In this document: positions 47,590 to 58,867 of the stretch, one piece after another
Position numbering within the stretch: the first letter of the stretch is position 1
Layout: each line of letters starts with the position of its first letter
From: Odontocerum albicorne
Lineage: Eukaryota; Arthropoda; Insecta; Trichoptera; Odontoceridae
Assembly: GCA_949825065.1 (NCBI GenBank)
Contig: OX463846.1
Span: 7,769,366-7,833,365, forward strand
Direction: 5' to 3'
DNA: 64,000 nucleotides
Program-made: the position numbers and the translations under genes
Notes under the pieces: generated by a model
Seen by the model: the letters and a program-made list of their open reading frames with translations, nothing else
Told to the model about the DNA's origin: nothing
Database searches by the model: none

Positions 47590-48475
47590 TAAAAATATAA
47601 ATTTATAAACATTCTCTCTCTTCGTGGTTGCAGTCCTAAGACTGGTTTGCAGCAATTTCAACTCTTCTCCTCCATTCCCCCCTGTCCTGTGCGGCTCTTT
47701 TTAAGTCTGTGTATGTTGAGCAGCGCACGTCCACCAACAGGTCCTCCAGGTACTCTCGGCGTGGGCGTCCCCTAGAGTTTGTCCCCTCGGTCATGCCCTC
47801 CATTATGGCATGCAAGAGGCCCTCTTGTCGTATTATATGCCCGATCCATCTTGCACGCCTTTCGGACAGGATCCTGAGCAGGTGCCTTCCTCCTTCGATT
47901 CGTTGGAGAACCTCTTCATTTGTGATGCGGTCTCTCCAGGAAATTCCTAATAGTCTTCTATAGGACCACATCTCAAAAGCCTCTAGTCTTCGTCTATCTC
48001 TTTCGGATAGGCACCATGTCTCGCAGCCGTACATCAAGATACTCCATACATAGGTCTTGATGAGGAGTATTCTCAGTTTTAGGTCTATATTATTTGATTC
48101 TATTATTTTCGACCTTTTATTAAATGCAAGTCTAGCCTGATGTATACGGCTGTCGACCTCGCTCCTGGACCGACCGTCCCATGTTATTTTGCTCCCGAGG
48201 TAGACAAACTCCTTGGTGTTCTTTAGTGGTTTACCCGACATCACTATTCTCATCTGGTGTTGCGCTCGGCCTACAGTCAGCAGCTTTGTTTTGTCTTTAT
48301 TTATCTTCATACTGTAGTTATTTTGAAGAATACTTTCCATAGTTGTTAAGGCCTCTTGTAGTTCCTCTTCACTTTCAGCAACCATAGCAATATCGTCAGC
48401 GAACCTTATCATATCAACCTTTTGCCCGTGTATCTTTACACCTTCTCTGTGACTCATATACTCACGGTATAAACA
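47590..48475 (-). mobile_element. RTE-type non-LTR retrotransposon, 5'-truncated
   Basis: The minus-strand copy covers the last third of the RT protein plus a short (~45-bp) 3' region ending near 47,590. It starts abruptly at about 48,475. It is the best preserved LINE copy in the window, with an open frame of 273 codons, so it inserted more recently than the LINE-A relics. Confidence 0.85.
47636..48457 (-). pseudogene. RTE-type reverse transcriptase, palm motif C to C-terminus
   Basis: The frame opens with RT motif C as MIRFADDIAMVAESEEELQ (usual Y/F-A-D-D; residues about 17-25). The thumb follows as EFVYLGSKITWDGRSRSEVD (about 83-102). Then come VWSILMYGCETWCLSERDRR, LLGISWRDRITNEEVLQRIE, ERRARWIGHIIRQEGLL and RGRPRREYLEDLLVD. 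The protein ends normally at a stop at 47,636-47,638. Missing are the N-terminal apurinic-type endonuclease and RT motifs A and B, so it has no catalytic capacity. Database entries often give such proteins host-gene names. The sequence here is clearly retrotransposon. Confidence 0.9.
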
Positions 48476-48589
48476 TTATACGCGCATAAATCAAATAAAA
48501 AAATATTTAGAAACGAGATGAAACGAAAAGGAAGAAATTATAAAAAAGAGAAAATATTTGTTTAATTTGAAAGCCTACGCCTATTGTCC
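48476..48589. other. AT-rich intergenic
   Basis: Nothing recognised. Confidence 0.4.
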
Positions 48590-48735
48590 GATCCGGGAGT
48601 AGTATGTGTAATTCTAGTTATCATAGAACACAGATTTAATTGTGATTTTCACATAAAACCTCTTAAACATCTTTCTAATCTGTTGTAATAGATTTCCTTA
48701 AGATAATAGCACACCAGGTTGTAATGTGTGCAACA
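48590..48735 (+). repeat. Decayed SINE body and tail
   Basis: aattgtgattttcacataaa, acctcttaaacatctttcta and gatagcacaccaggttgtaa..gtgtgcaac follow the family's body and tail. The head is lost. Confidence 0.5.
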
Positions 48736-49967
48736 AACTTTCGTCATACGCCATAAAATAGTTGTTATAACTAGAAAACGTTAAACTACCTTGTCTCAAA
48801 AAAACCGACGAAAGGGAATTAATGTTACTGTTGTCACAGCAGTTTCCTGGCAAGAAATTTGTAAGCTCGAATCCGGCTAACAGATTTGTTTTTATTTTCA
48901 TCATACTGTCAATGCGAGATATTGCACTTTGGCGCAACGTATTCTGGGTTATTAAAATTTTAGTAATAATATAATAAATTTTTGTTGAAATTTTTCCTGT
49001 AAAATGGACAGAGTAAATAAAGGAATTAACAGAAATCTCTTTTAAACGCAGCATTATACGTGGTTCAGAACAGAGAAAATGGAAACAGGTGATGCGCAAT
49101 AGTTGAGACATTGAACACACGATAAAGAATATTGAGTTTATTTTTCGTTTCCACTTTTATTATTGTGTTTCTTGTCGTACAGGAATTCTTATTACCACAA
49201 TGTCAAGGTCCTTGACAATGTTTGTTTAGGACACCCTTTTATAGGTCGAGGGTGAAAGATCCTTTGTTGAAATAAGATAAAAAAATCTTCGTTCTCAACA
49301 TCAACTCCGTTCGAATCAAAAAACGTAACACAAAGACGTGTGTTTGATTTCTATGAAATTTAATTTATGATATAGCACTCTCAAAACAAATTTCCGCTTA
49401 AATAATTAGAAGAGCATTTCTTATTAAATAAGTTTGTTCTTCCACTAATACTACTCGTATTAGCCTTATACTCCTACTCCGAGGTTCTCTTCAAGTGGAA
49501 TCATCTCGGTTTATTACGAGAGTATTGTTTCGGTCTAACTGATGAAATGTTTTATTGGAAGTGTGTGTATATGGTTTATTAATCTAAAGATTTTTTTTTG
49601 TGACAAGTAATATATTTTTCATTATTTGGTTATTTATTACTGTTTTATGCAAAATAATGCAAAAATCAATTCCATTAAAAAAAACTGTTTTGGTTAATAG
49701 ACCACACACACTTCCGAAAACAAATCACACCACTAAGCATTGATATTTGCAATAAACCGCCATCATTTTACCTGAAGAATTCCTGGTATCTTGAAGTATT
49801 TAAAGATTTTGACATAGATATCTTGATGATTTTAAAGATTGTGATACAAATATTACGATAGATTTTGATATCCCGATAGAATTATAAATTTCGATGCAGA
49901 TATATCAATAGATTTATACGAATATATTTGGATACTAGTTGCAACCCGTAAAATATTCACGGAAGTG
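48736..49967. other. AT-rich intergenic
   Basis: No gene. A degenerate ~26-bp periodicity of gattttgatatcttgata-like words spans about 49,785-49,930. The 140-codon minus-strand frame (48,698-49,120) has no motif. Confidence 0.4.
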
Positions 49968-51758
<1,791 letters not shown>

Positions 51759-51759
51759 C

Positions 51760-51781
51760 TGGCCGCCTTTCAACGCGGGGC
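51760..51781 (+). promoter_or_regulatory. Primer-binding site, tRNA-Lys-like but altered
   Basis: One base after the LTR comes TGGCCGCCTTTCAACGCGGG. It starts with the TGG expected opposite a tRNA CCA end, and CAACGCGGGGC differs by one base from the CAACGTGGGGC part of the common tRNA-Lys site. The middle has extra bases, so the priming tRNA is uncertain. Confidence 0.5.
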
Positions 51782-52994
51782 CTACCTAGAGGTTCGTCGT
51801 CGGGCTTGGACGGTATAATTTGTATTTTTATGTTTTTTTCCTTTCTTTCTTCTTTTGGTACTAGAATAATTTGTGCATTGCTGTGTTGTGTACTGTGTAT
51901 TGGAATTTTATGTTTTTTTTTCTTCTTTTTTCATTTTTCGATTTGAATATCTTGTGCATTGCTTTATTGTATACTGTGTATTTGAGTTTTATGTTTTTTT
52001 TTCTTTTTTTGATTTGAATATCTTGTGCATTGCTTTGTTGTGTACTGTGTATTTGAATTTTATGTTTTCTTCTTTCTTTTCTTCCTGTTTTTATTCGAAA
52101 TTTTGTGCATTGTTGTATTGTATACGGTGTATAATTTTGTTATATTATTTTGATTAACGGCGTATAACTCGGTAAAGAATCGAAAGCAATTCAGGACCGT
52201 TAAAACAACAAAGCATAGGCTTTGTACTTCAGTCAAGTCGGTCGGGCGGAAATTGATTCGAGTACCGTTTTGTTTGGCGGTCATTTTGTGTATGAGTTGA
52301 GGATTTTATTTATTTTTATTAATTAAATAAAATATAATAACCAACTAATAACGTGCGGCTGATAAAAGCTGTGCGAGTGTAGGTAGTTATTTTCTAAAAT
52401 TAGAAAAAATCGAGTTGAGCGTAGTTTTACGAGGAGTATAATCTCGAATTTGGCCGGTAATCGGGTAGGCAGAGCTAGTGGAACGCCATAGTTTCTTGTG
52501 ATTGGCCGGGTGTTTAGCAGCTGATAGAAGTTCCTTGTTGCATTGGCAAGGAATAATTCGTTACGTTTTCTTTCCGGTTGGATAGAGTTAGTGGCGTATT
52601 CCGGAGTTTGGATCGCTTTGAAGATTTTTAAATCATCAACAAAAAATAGAATATTTAGAGCACTAAGTTTGCCAACTATAACATTATTCGTTCAGAGCCG
52701 TCCGGCTGTTTCGCTAATTAAGTTTGACGAATACTAGCTGTCGTACATCTGGTCGGCGAGATTAGTAGTAGACCGGTGTTATAATAGCGTGGCCGGGTGA
52801 TCGAACTTATTGAATTATTCTATTTTAGGCCTTTAAGGTAGAGTTGTTTTCTTCGATTACATGCGATTGGAATTTCTGGTGAAGGCTATTCCTGAGATTG
52901 GGAACGCGTATTAATAACAGCGTGGCCTAGAGTCTTGGGGATTTCTAATCTTTCAGATAGAACTCTCACCTTGCTAGCTGAGGATAAGTCCACA
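51782..52994 (+). other. Retrotransposon 5' leader
   Basis: Non-coding stretch between primer site and gag of about 1.2 kb, long for the family. It includes a ~80-bp tandem repeat (51,871-52,143). The gag frame is open upstream of the ATG to 52,935, but the first ATG is 52,995. Packaging signals would be expected here but cannot be recognised. Confidence 0.6.
51871..52143. repeat. ~80-bp tandem repeat in the leader
   Basis: Four starts of ttgtgcattgct (51,871; 51,952; 52,023; 52,103), each followed by ttgt.tactgtgtatttgaattttatg and a T-rich stretch. Unit lengths are 81, 71 and 80. Confidence 0.9.
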
Positions 52995-54113
52995 ATGAGT
53001 CCTATTGACAATATTACGAGTGCAACTAAGGAGAGATTGATTGGGGAATTGATGGAAAGGGGAATCACTCCGGGTAACAAACTCCCCAGGTTGCGTCGGC
53101 AAGCATGGAGCTACAATCGGGGCCTCGTTCACTCTCCTACAGAAGAGGTTATATTGCCTCAAAGGTCTAAGGCACATGTTAATTTGCGAGGAGCCCCGGA
53201 ATTTTCTATGGAACTGGTTTCCGGAGCGACAGCCCCTCGTTCGGACTCTTCCTTGCCATTTACCGGGTCTTGCCCTTCAAGAGACTTGGGAATGTTGCCG
53301 TCTCCTAGCACTAGAGGTAATCAATTACCTCCATTAAATATCAATTTTTCATCGTGGCCAGTGGATCCGTTTAATGGCTCGGGTAGCGTACGTCAGTTTT
53401 TGGTTAGGCTCGAGGAAATAGCACACGCACGTAGGTTCGATGTAGACTCTCTCTCTCCCGTCCTACCTGAATTTTTGCGCGACAGAGCCCTGACCTTTTT
53501 CAGGATTACGTATAGGAACCCTATGAGATGGGCTACATTGAAGGCACATTTTTTGGAGAGGTTCGAATCGGAGAGTTTTATGGTAGATAGAAAGCTGGAT
53601 ATTTGGGCATCCAAGCAGGGTCACGAAGAATCTTCCACCGATTATATATCACGAATTTTGGAAGTAAACAGTACACTGGACTCTGCCTTGACGGAGGTGG
53701 AGCTGTTACAGGTGTTCAAGAGAGGCCTTCACGTTAGGTTTAGCTCAGTCCTTGTCAGTACGCGGCCTGCGTCAGTACGAGAGATGGAAAGAGTATGTGC
53801 CTCTTTCGAACAAATGAACAGGAGTGGTGAGGTATCACCCCGGCCGCTGCAGATGCAGCCAAGGGTAAGGGCACGTGTGTCATCCGTCTCACAGAAGGTT
53901 ATCGGTAGAGGGCCGACCTTGTTGAGGTGTTTCTTGTGCAATCTTCCGCATCATATTGCCCGCGACTGTCCGCACAAACCACTTATCCAGAAGGAACCGG
54001 ATAAGTCGCCAAGTAATCGCGTAAGGAGTCGTGCCGAGACTTCTAGACCTTTTACTTTGCTGACGGATACTTCGCGTCCGCCGCCGAGCTCCTTAATTCC
54101 AAAAAACAGATAG
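52995..54113 (+). CDS. gag: Retrotransposon Gag (capsid-nucleocapsid), 372 aa
   Basis: Start chosen at ATG 52,995 (context CCACAATGA); the frame upstream has no ATG. Residues about 8-35 (TKERLIGELMERGITPGNKL) look like a small SAP-type helix pair. The middle (about 115-270) is the retrotransposon capsid fold, with FSSWPVDPFNGSGSVRQFLV, the PEFLRDRALTFFRI segment, and LKAHFLERFE. Near residue 315 a CCHC zinc knuckle, CFLCNLPHHIARDC (C-x2-C-x4-H-x4-C), would bind RNA. The C-terminus is basic and proline-rich and ends PKNR just past a slippery heptamer. No stop or frameshift is visible, so this is the one apparently functional protein of the element. It would assemble the cytoplasmic particle. 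Confidence 0.9.
   Translation: MSPIDNITSATKERLIGELMERGITPGNKLPRLRRQAWSYNRGLVHSPTEEVILPQRSKAHVNLRGAPEFSMELVSGATAPRSDSSLPFTGSCPSRDLGMLPSPSTRGNQLPPLNINFSSWPVDPFNGSGSVRQFLVRLEEIAHARRFDVDSLSPVLPEFLRDRALTFFRITYRNPMRWATLKAHFLERFESESFMVDRKLDIWASKQGHEESSTDYISRILEVNSTLDSALTEVELLQVFKRGLHVRFSSVLVSTRPASVREMERVCASFEQMNRSGEVSPRPLQMQPRVRARVSSVSQKVIGRGPTLLRCFLCNLPHHIARDCPHKPLIQKEPDKSPSNRVRSRAETSRPFTLLTDTSRPPPSSLIPKNR
54101..54107 (+). promoter_or_regulatory. -1 ribosomal frameshift site, A AAA AAC
   Basis: In the gag frame the codons read CCA AAA AAC AGA TAG, so the heptamer A AAA AAC sits in the exact X XXY YYZ register. The gag stop is at 54,111-54,113, four bases on. A one-base slip back enters the frame that is open from 54,047 to 54,559 and encodes the protease. 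This is the classic way to make a Gag-Pro-Pol fusion at low ratio. Confidence 0.85.
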
Positions 54114-54559
54114 GGGACCAACCCGGTCAAGGTAATTCGGAGCTAAGGGGTTGGTCAAATACAATAGAATTAAGAAATAATAGCCGTAACCTTGGTGCCA
54201 TAGAAATTTCAAATGCTAGGGATGAGAGACCCTATCTTCATTGTGAAATTCAGGGCTCACCATTTAGGGCGTTGCTAGATTCAGGTGCAGCAATTAACGT
54301 AATAGGTGGTAATCTGTATAAAAATTTTAAGGACTTACGGTTTATTATGCGAACTACTGAGGGAGTCGTTCACACGGCTGATAGTCAGGGACATCGGGTG
54401 CTGGGTACGATCCAGTTGCCCTTACATTATGATCACCAAACTGTGTTGGTGGAATTCCAGGTAGTTCCTTCTTTAGATACTTGCTTGGTGCTCGGTATTC
54501 CCTTCTTGAAGCGTTCCGGGCTTACGCCGGAATCGTTTTCTCATTCGAGTAGGAGTTAA
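54107..54559 (+). CDS. pro: Retropepsin-type protease domain, -1 frame of gag, truncated pol
   Basis: Reached from gag by the -1 frameshift. It carries the aspartic protease active site as ALLDSGAAINVIGG (Asp codon at 54,278). Later VLGIPFLKRSGL corresponds to the conserved ILGxDFL segment, so the fold looks complete (about 95 residues from the active site to the end). The frame closes with TAA at 54,557-54,559. In an intact pol it would continue to RT. The stretch that normally links protease to RT (well over 100 residues in relatives) is missing, pointing to an internal deletion just here. It may still give an active protease fused to Gag. Confidence 0.75.
   Translation, partial: QIGDQPGQGNSELRGWSNTIELRNNSRNLGAIEISNARDERPYLHCEIQGSPFRALLDSGAAINVIGGNLYKNFKDLRFIMRTTEGVVHTADSQGHRVLGTIQLPLHYDHQTVLVEFQVVPSLDTCLVLGIPFLKRSGLTPESFSHSSRS
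54116..54156 (+). promoter_or_regulatory. Frameshift-stimulating stem-loop, possible pseudoknot
   Basis: GACCAACCC (54,116-54,124) pairs perfectly with GGGTTGGTC (54,148-54,156) around a 23-base loop, 8 bases after the slippery site. Loop bases TAATTC (54,133-54,138) are complementary to GAATTA at 54,167-54,172, which would make an H-type pseudoknot. That second stem is short and AT-rich, so it is only a proposal. Confidence 0.75.
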
Positions 54560-54966
54560 TGGCTCAATAATGCCTCCATTGTTCCGAAAAAGGATGCTTC
54601 TGCTCGAATCGTATTGGACCCCGCAAACTAAATTCCGTGACGCAGACGGACTGTTATCGGTTACCTAACATCAACCGAATTCTCGACAATCTTCGAGATA
54701 CGCGCTACCTCACTGCTTTAGATCTGAGCCATGAGTTTTGGCTAATGCCATTAAGCAAAGAGTCTAAATGTAAGACGGCATTCTTTGTAGAGGGCCGGGG
54801 ACAATATCGGTTTGTGGTCACCCCATTTGGCTTAAAAAACATTCCTGCTGAGATGCAACGAATGATGGAACAATTGTTCGCCGATCAGGGTGACCAGGGT
54901 TCTGTACCATGTTGGTTTAATAATATGCAAACAGGACTGAGAGTCTTGGAGATAATTAATTATTGA
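54560..54966 (+). pseudogene. pol: Gypsy-type reverse transcriptase, 5' part only, frameshifted
   Basis: Directly after the protease stop, the same frame reads ASIVPKKDASARIVLDPAN, the usual SPxVxVxKKDGxxRxCxDxRxLN start of Gypsy RT. At 54,626-54,631 the frame must step by one base to continue LNSVTQTDCYRLPNINRILD, then LTALDLSHEFWLMPL (motif A, catalytic Asp) and FVVTPFGLKNIPAEMQRMM (motif B region). It then diverges at about 54,915 and stops at 54,964-54,966. Motif C (YxDD), thumb, RNase H and integrase never appear downstream. No enzyme activity is possible. Confidence 0.9.
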
Positions 54967-56905
54967 CTTTATTGATCTCAGGTAAAGGCTTGAGAGTTAT
55001 AATTCTTGTGTGTTTTTCCGTATCTGATTATCTGCCATGCATACATCTTATTGTCCTGAATTGTAATTTTTTTTGTTGCATTAATTATATTTATAATTTC
55101 ATTTCTGTTAGTATTGTATTGTATTTGTGCCTATGTATTGTATTTGGTATTGTGTTCCTTTGAGGTTGCCTTCTAGACGTACGGCTATAATTGTTTGTGC
55201 CTGTGCGTGTATTAGGAAGCCGTACTACAGGGTTATACAAATCCGAATTTTGCGATGACGCATGCAAATGTCTAGGTCATCTTACGTACCGCGACGAACT
55301 CAGGAGGGTTCCTAGTAGAGAGTAATATTGTAGAAGTTTCATAACCAGCGGCATGGTAAATAAGTTAGAATTTTACTCGTATTACCCGTATATTGTAGTT
55401 AGTTCAGTTTAATTTTCGAAACAACGCCTAGCCTTGCGGTAAGCTCGCCAGCCATAAGCTTCATGATACCGCAGATGTAATAGAAACCTAGATCGCTGAT
55501 TAATTAGTACAAGTATGTCACCAAAGGGCGAAAAAAAAACTTTGATTTGTTTTTCTATCGCAAGGGTATTACACACCCTGATTTTTAGAACGTCTACATA
55601 TATAACGCGTGGTGACAACTTTATTGTGCTCGGGCAGGAAATCAGAGACCTTAGGGCGCATGTCTGTATACAAGCGAGCGAGTATACCATGCAGTATTGA
55701 AGCAACATGTTCGTTTAACCTCCTTCATCGGGAGCGGAGCATGTTTTCACGATGCTGGCCGTAGTATAAAGTTGGCAAGTTGTTTAAACTTCATCGTTGA
55801 GGTGGCGTCATCGAAAATTATTAGTTAAAGGTATATGAGGAATAAATATCCCCGCCATGATCCGCAGAAGACTAGTATAGGAGAGGTTTAATTCCTCATT
55901 AATTACGTGTTCGTCAAGTGGTTTAGAGTAAACCAATGCGAGTGATGCGAACACCTAGGGAAGGATTGTTCATGCCTCAATGATACTGTGAGAATAGCAA
56001 GATGAGTTCACCTTTCTTCTCCTCGCCATAATCTCTACCCTGCCCCATCATGGATCGTTCTCCGAATAGAGGGGCCGTGCCGGAAGAACGTTTTGTTCGC
56101 ACTTTTTGCAATAACTAATGGTATAAGGCAAAGGGAACAACCTTTAGGTTAAAAGTACAGATAGGTTGTGGCAGGCTGGAAGCTAAGCGCTGCTTGGTGT
56201 AGTTTACACCTAGGTTATAAACCACCTAGTTGGACAGGTGGTATGGAGAGGGTATTCTAGCCAATCAAACGCTGGGCGATATTTCAGCAACAAATTAGCG
56301 CCCCGATTTGTCAAGTGTGTGGTCACAAGGTAAATTTCCGACACAATATATGAACTGTCTGACCTGAAGGGGAAAGTGGCAGGTAAATTTCGCGTCAAAG
56401 ACATCGCCAAGGTGGAATAAAGGCTCCATTACGGTGAATTGACGCGAGAGCTGCCGTGGCACTTGTGGTAATTCAGTTTTACCAAATTAGGTTTCCATGT
56501 TCCAAGAAAAAAATATGGTGGCGCTCAATAGACCATGCGCTGGACAATGAGTGGTGATTTTTGCTGATAGCATAGCGTTTGTATGCGCGTCTTTTGATAG
56601 AGCGTCGACGCTCACTTCCTCATGATGTCACATTGGATACATCCTTACCAATTCCTTATCCTGTTCTATCAAGGGTCGCTCACCTGGCACTAGGTCGTAT
56701 AGGTTGAATGGAAGGCAGCTCCATGATAGGGAATGAGTGGGGTTGCTACCGGGGTTTGGGAAGTGCTGCTGGGAAGTATGAATGAAAAGGATTGGGTGCG
56801 TGCTTTGGTGGGGGGGGCTTTCGATGGGATATCCTTTAATTGTGAGGCTTCGGCCAATGATTTTTTTTTGTTGTTGTTTTGTATATTTTTTTTTTTTTTT
56901 GTAAC

Positions 56906-57618
56906 TGTCAGTCCGGTCTAGGTGGGCAGGCGTCCGCGACGCCATCGGTACACGGAGGTGCATAGTATGATATGACTACGTCATGCACATCTTGGCTCCG
57001 CCCGTTGGTTCTGCGGCCGTCGCACCGACGACTTAGGTGGGCGCTCGCGGCACCATTGGTACCAGGACCTCCATAGTAGTGTGTATGGACTCCGCCCTTT
57101 GGGTCCGCAGGCGTCACACTGGTGACAAAGGTTTTATTGTCAGTCCGGTCTAGGTGGGCAGGCGTCCGCGACGCCATCGGTACACGGAGGTGCATAGTAT
57201 GATATGACTACGTCATGCACATCTTGGCTCCGCCCGTTGGTTCTGCGGCCGTCGCACCGACGACTTAGGTGGGCGCTCGCGGCACCATTGGTACCAGGAC
57301 CTCCATAGTAGTGTGTATGGACTCCGCCCTTTGGGTCCGCAGGCGTCACACTGGTGACAAAGGTTTTATTGTCAGTCCGGTCCAGGTGGGCAGGCGTCCG
57401 TGGCGCCATCGGTACCCGGACGTAGGTAGCATGGTGTGGGGACATCATGCGTATCTTGGGTCCGCCCGTTGGTTCTGCGGCCGTCGCACCGACGACTTAG
57501 GTGGGCGCTCGTGGGCACCATTGGGACAAGGACGACCGTAGTTTTGTGCGTGGACAACATGTACAACTTGGCTCCGCCATTTGGGTCCGCGGGTGTCGCA
57601 CTGGTGACAACGGTTGTG
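56906..57618. repeat. GC-rich higher-order satellite, 232-bp dimer of ~116-bp monomers
   Basis: Units 56,906-57,137 and 57,138-57,369 look identical; 57,370-57,618 is a diverged third. Within each, two halves share aggtgggc, cgcg.c.ccat.ggtac, catagta, ctccgcc..ttgg.tc.gc and cgtc.cac.g..gac, so the basic monomer is about 116 bp. A further monomer lies at 57,799-57,920. The minus-strand open frames here change frame from unit to unit (232 is not a multiple of 3), so they are not protein repeats. Confidence 0.92.
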
Positions 57619-57642
57619 GAGTAGGCTCCAACCAATCAGCGA

Positions 57643-57742
57643 AAGGCTTACGGATGGCCTATATACATCCAGTAGGAGGCTTACGGATGGCCTATATACA
57701 TCCAGTGGAGGCTTACGGATGGCCTATATACATCCAGTGGGG
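57643..57742. repeat. ~32-bp direct repeat, three copies
   Basis: ggcttacggatggcctatat then acatccagt, three times with spacings of 33 and 32 bases. Embedded between satellite monomers of the LTR element. Confidence 0.93.
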
Positions 57743-58320
57743 GTTGTTGAGTGTGACTCCAACCATGGGCGTCATGAACCCAAATTTGCATGTGCTCCCG
57801 GTCTAGGTGGACGCTCATGGCACCGTCGGTGCCCGGATAACCATGGTATTTTATGGATCATGCGAGTTTTGGCACCGTCCGTGATGTGGGTGGGCGTCGC
57901 ACTGACGACTCTGGCTAGCACGAGAATTGGCACTAAAGGGATGACGATCCCCGAGGTGATGATATTATAAACACATATTTGCTGTATTGTATAACCAAGT
58001 GTAACTGTTTCTTGTCAGTTTTTAGACCTGGAGGAGGCCTATAGTCAGATGTCGCCCCTATGAGTGGTGTCTCAGGGCCGTGTAATGGAAAATCGTATGT
58101 TAAATGTGTCTTATATAGTCTCATTATTGATATATCGCCAGACTTGTATCTTGCAATATCAAAGATCACCAGACAAGCGGGAGGAAACTCACCTTGCTTC
58201 CTTAATTCAAGTGATTAGGTTAAGAAACTAAATCAGTGCCCCTAAAAGTGCAGACTATCGGATCCGGTTCTGGGGAAGCCGTTGTGAACTAACATAATTA
58301 CTATTAAGTAACTTGATCTG

Positions 58321-58577
58321 TTTTTGGGCATTACTCTTGTGAGTGTGTTGCCTTTGTAATCTTAAATGTTTGTACATTTTTCTATTGTAAATTAATAAGA
58401 ATTATTAGGTGTAACCATGCTGTAGAGAAGGCGATAGTATCTGTTCTTGAACATTACTCTTGTGACTGTTTTGTCTTGTTATCCTAAATGTTGTATGTTT
58501 CTTTTTTTTTTTGTAAAAATAATAATAAGACTTATTATGTGTAACCATGTTGAGGGGAAGGCGATAATTGATGTTCT
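58321..58577. repeat. ~125-bp tandem duplication
   Basis: cattactcttgtgagtgtgt..aatcttaaatgtt..ttattaggtgtaaccatgctg..gaaggcgata (58,329-58,436) is followed by a diverged second copy (58,452-58,567). Confidence 0.8.
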
Positions 58578-58858
58578 CCTGTATTGTGCCTTGCTCTATA
58601 AAATGTTTAACTGTTTCCAGGTGTTCTTAGATAGGGAAGCCCTGAGAGCTAGTTTTTCGTGGTTTCCTACTCTTTCGCAAATGCAGGGGCTTATTAAATC
58701 GTCCACGAGCGTATCCGGCATGACCCAGTAACGTCATGCCCTTTAGCATAGTATCTAATCCTTGTTTCGGCAAGCAGGTGTATGACCAATTGACACAGGG
58801 CCGTAATCAGTACTTGAATTATTATTTTTTTTTTATTTTTTTTTTTTTTCGGTAACAT

Positions 58859-58867
58859 AAAATGGAG
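58859..58867 (+). promoter_or_regulatory. Short purine tract before the 3' LTR
   Basis: The bases just before the LTR (aaaatggag with one T) are mostly purines and in the position of the polypurine tract that primes plus-strand DNA. It is unusually short and comes after a long T-rich run. Confidence 0.5.

Larger units (their letters stand above)
54967..58858 (+). other. Non-coding 3' interior of the LTR element
   Basis: About 3.9 kb where RNase H and integrase should be. I find no conserved pol or env motif in any frame. Contents: unassigned sequence to 56,900, the GC-rich 116/232-bp satellite (56,906-57,618), a ~32-bp triplet repeat (57,643-57,742), a diverged satellite monomer (57,799-57,920) and a ~125-bp duplication (58,321-58,577). 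The less AT-rich composition differs from the window average. Confidence 0.75.

Noticed and set aside
47636..48457. Host protein-coding gene (open frame of 273 codons)
   Set aside because: The motifs FADD, YLGSKI, LMYGCETW and RARWIGHI are those of an RTE-type reverse transcriptase. The copy is 5'-truncated.
52935..52994. Gag start upstream of 52,995
   Set aside because: The frame is open there but begins with TTG; the first ATG in a reasonable context is 52,995.
56908..57635. Minus-strand frames of about 90-100 codons with repeated protein blocks
   Set aside because: They come from the 232-bp satellite. The unit is not a multiple of three, so frames change between units and no conserved protein is implied.
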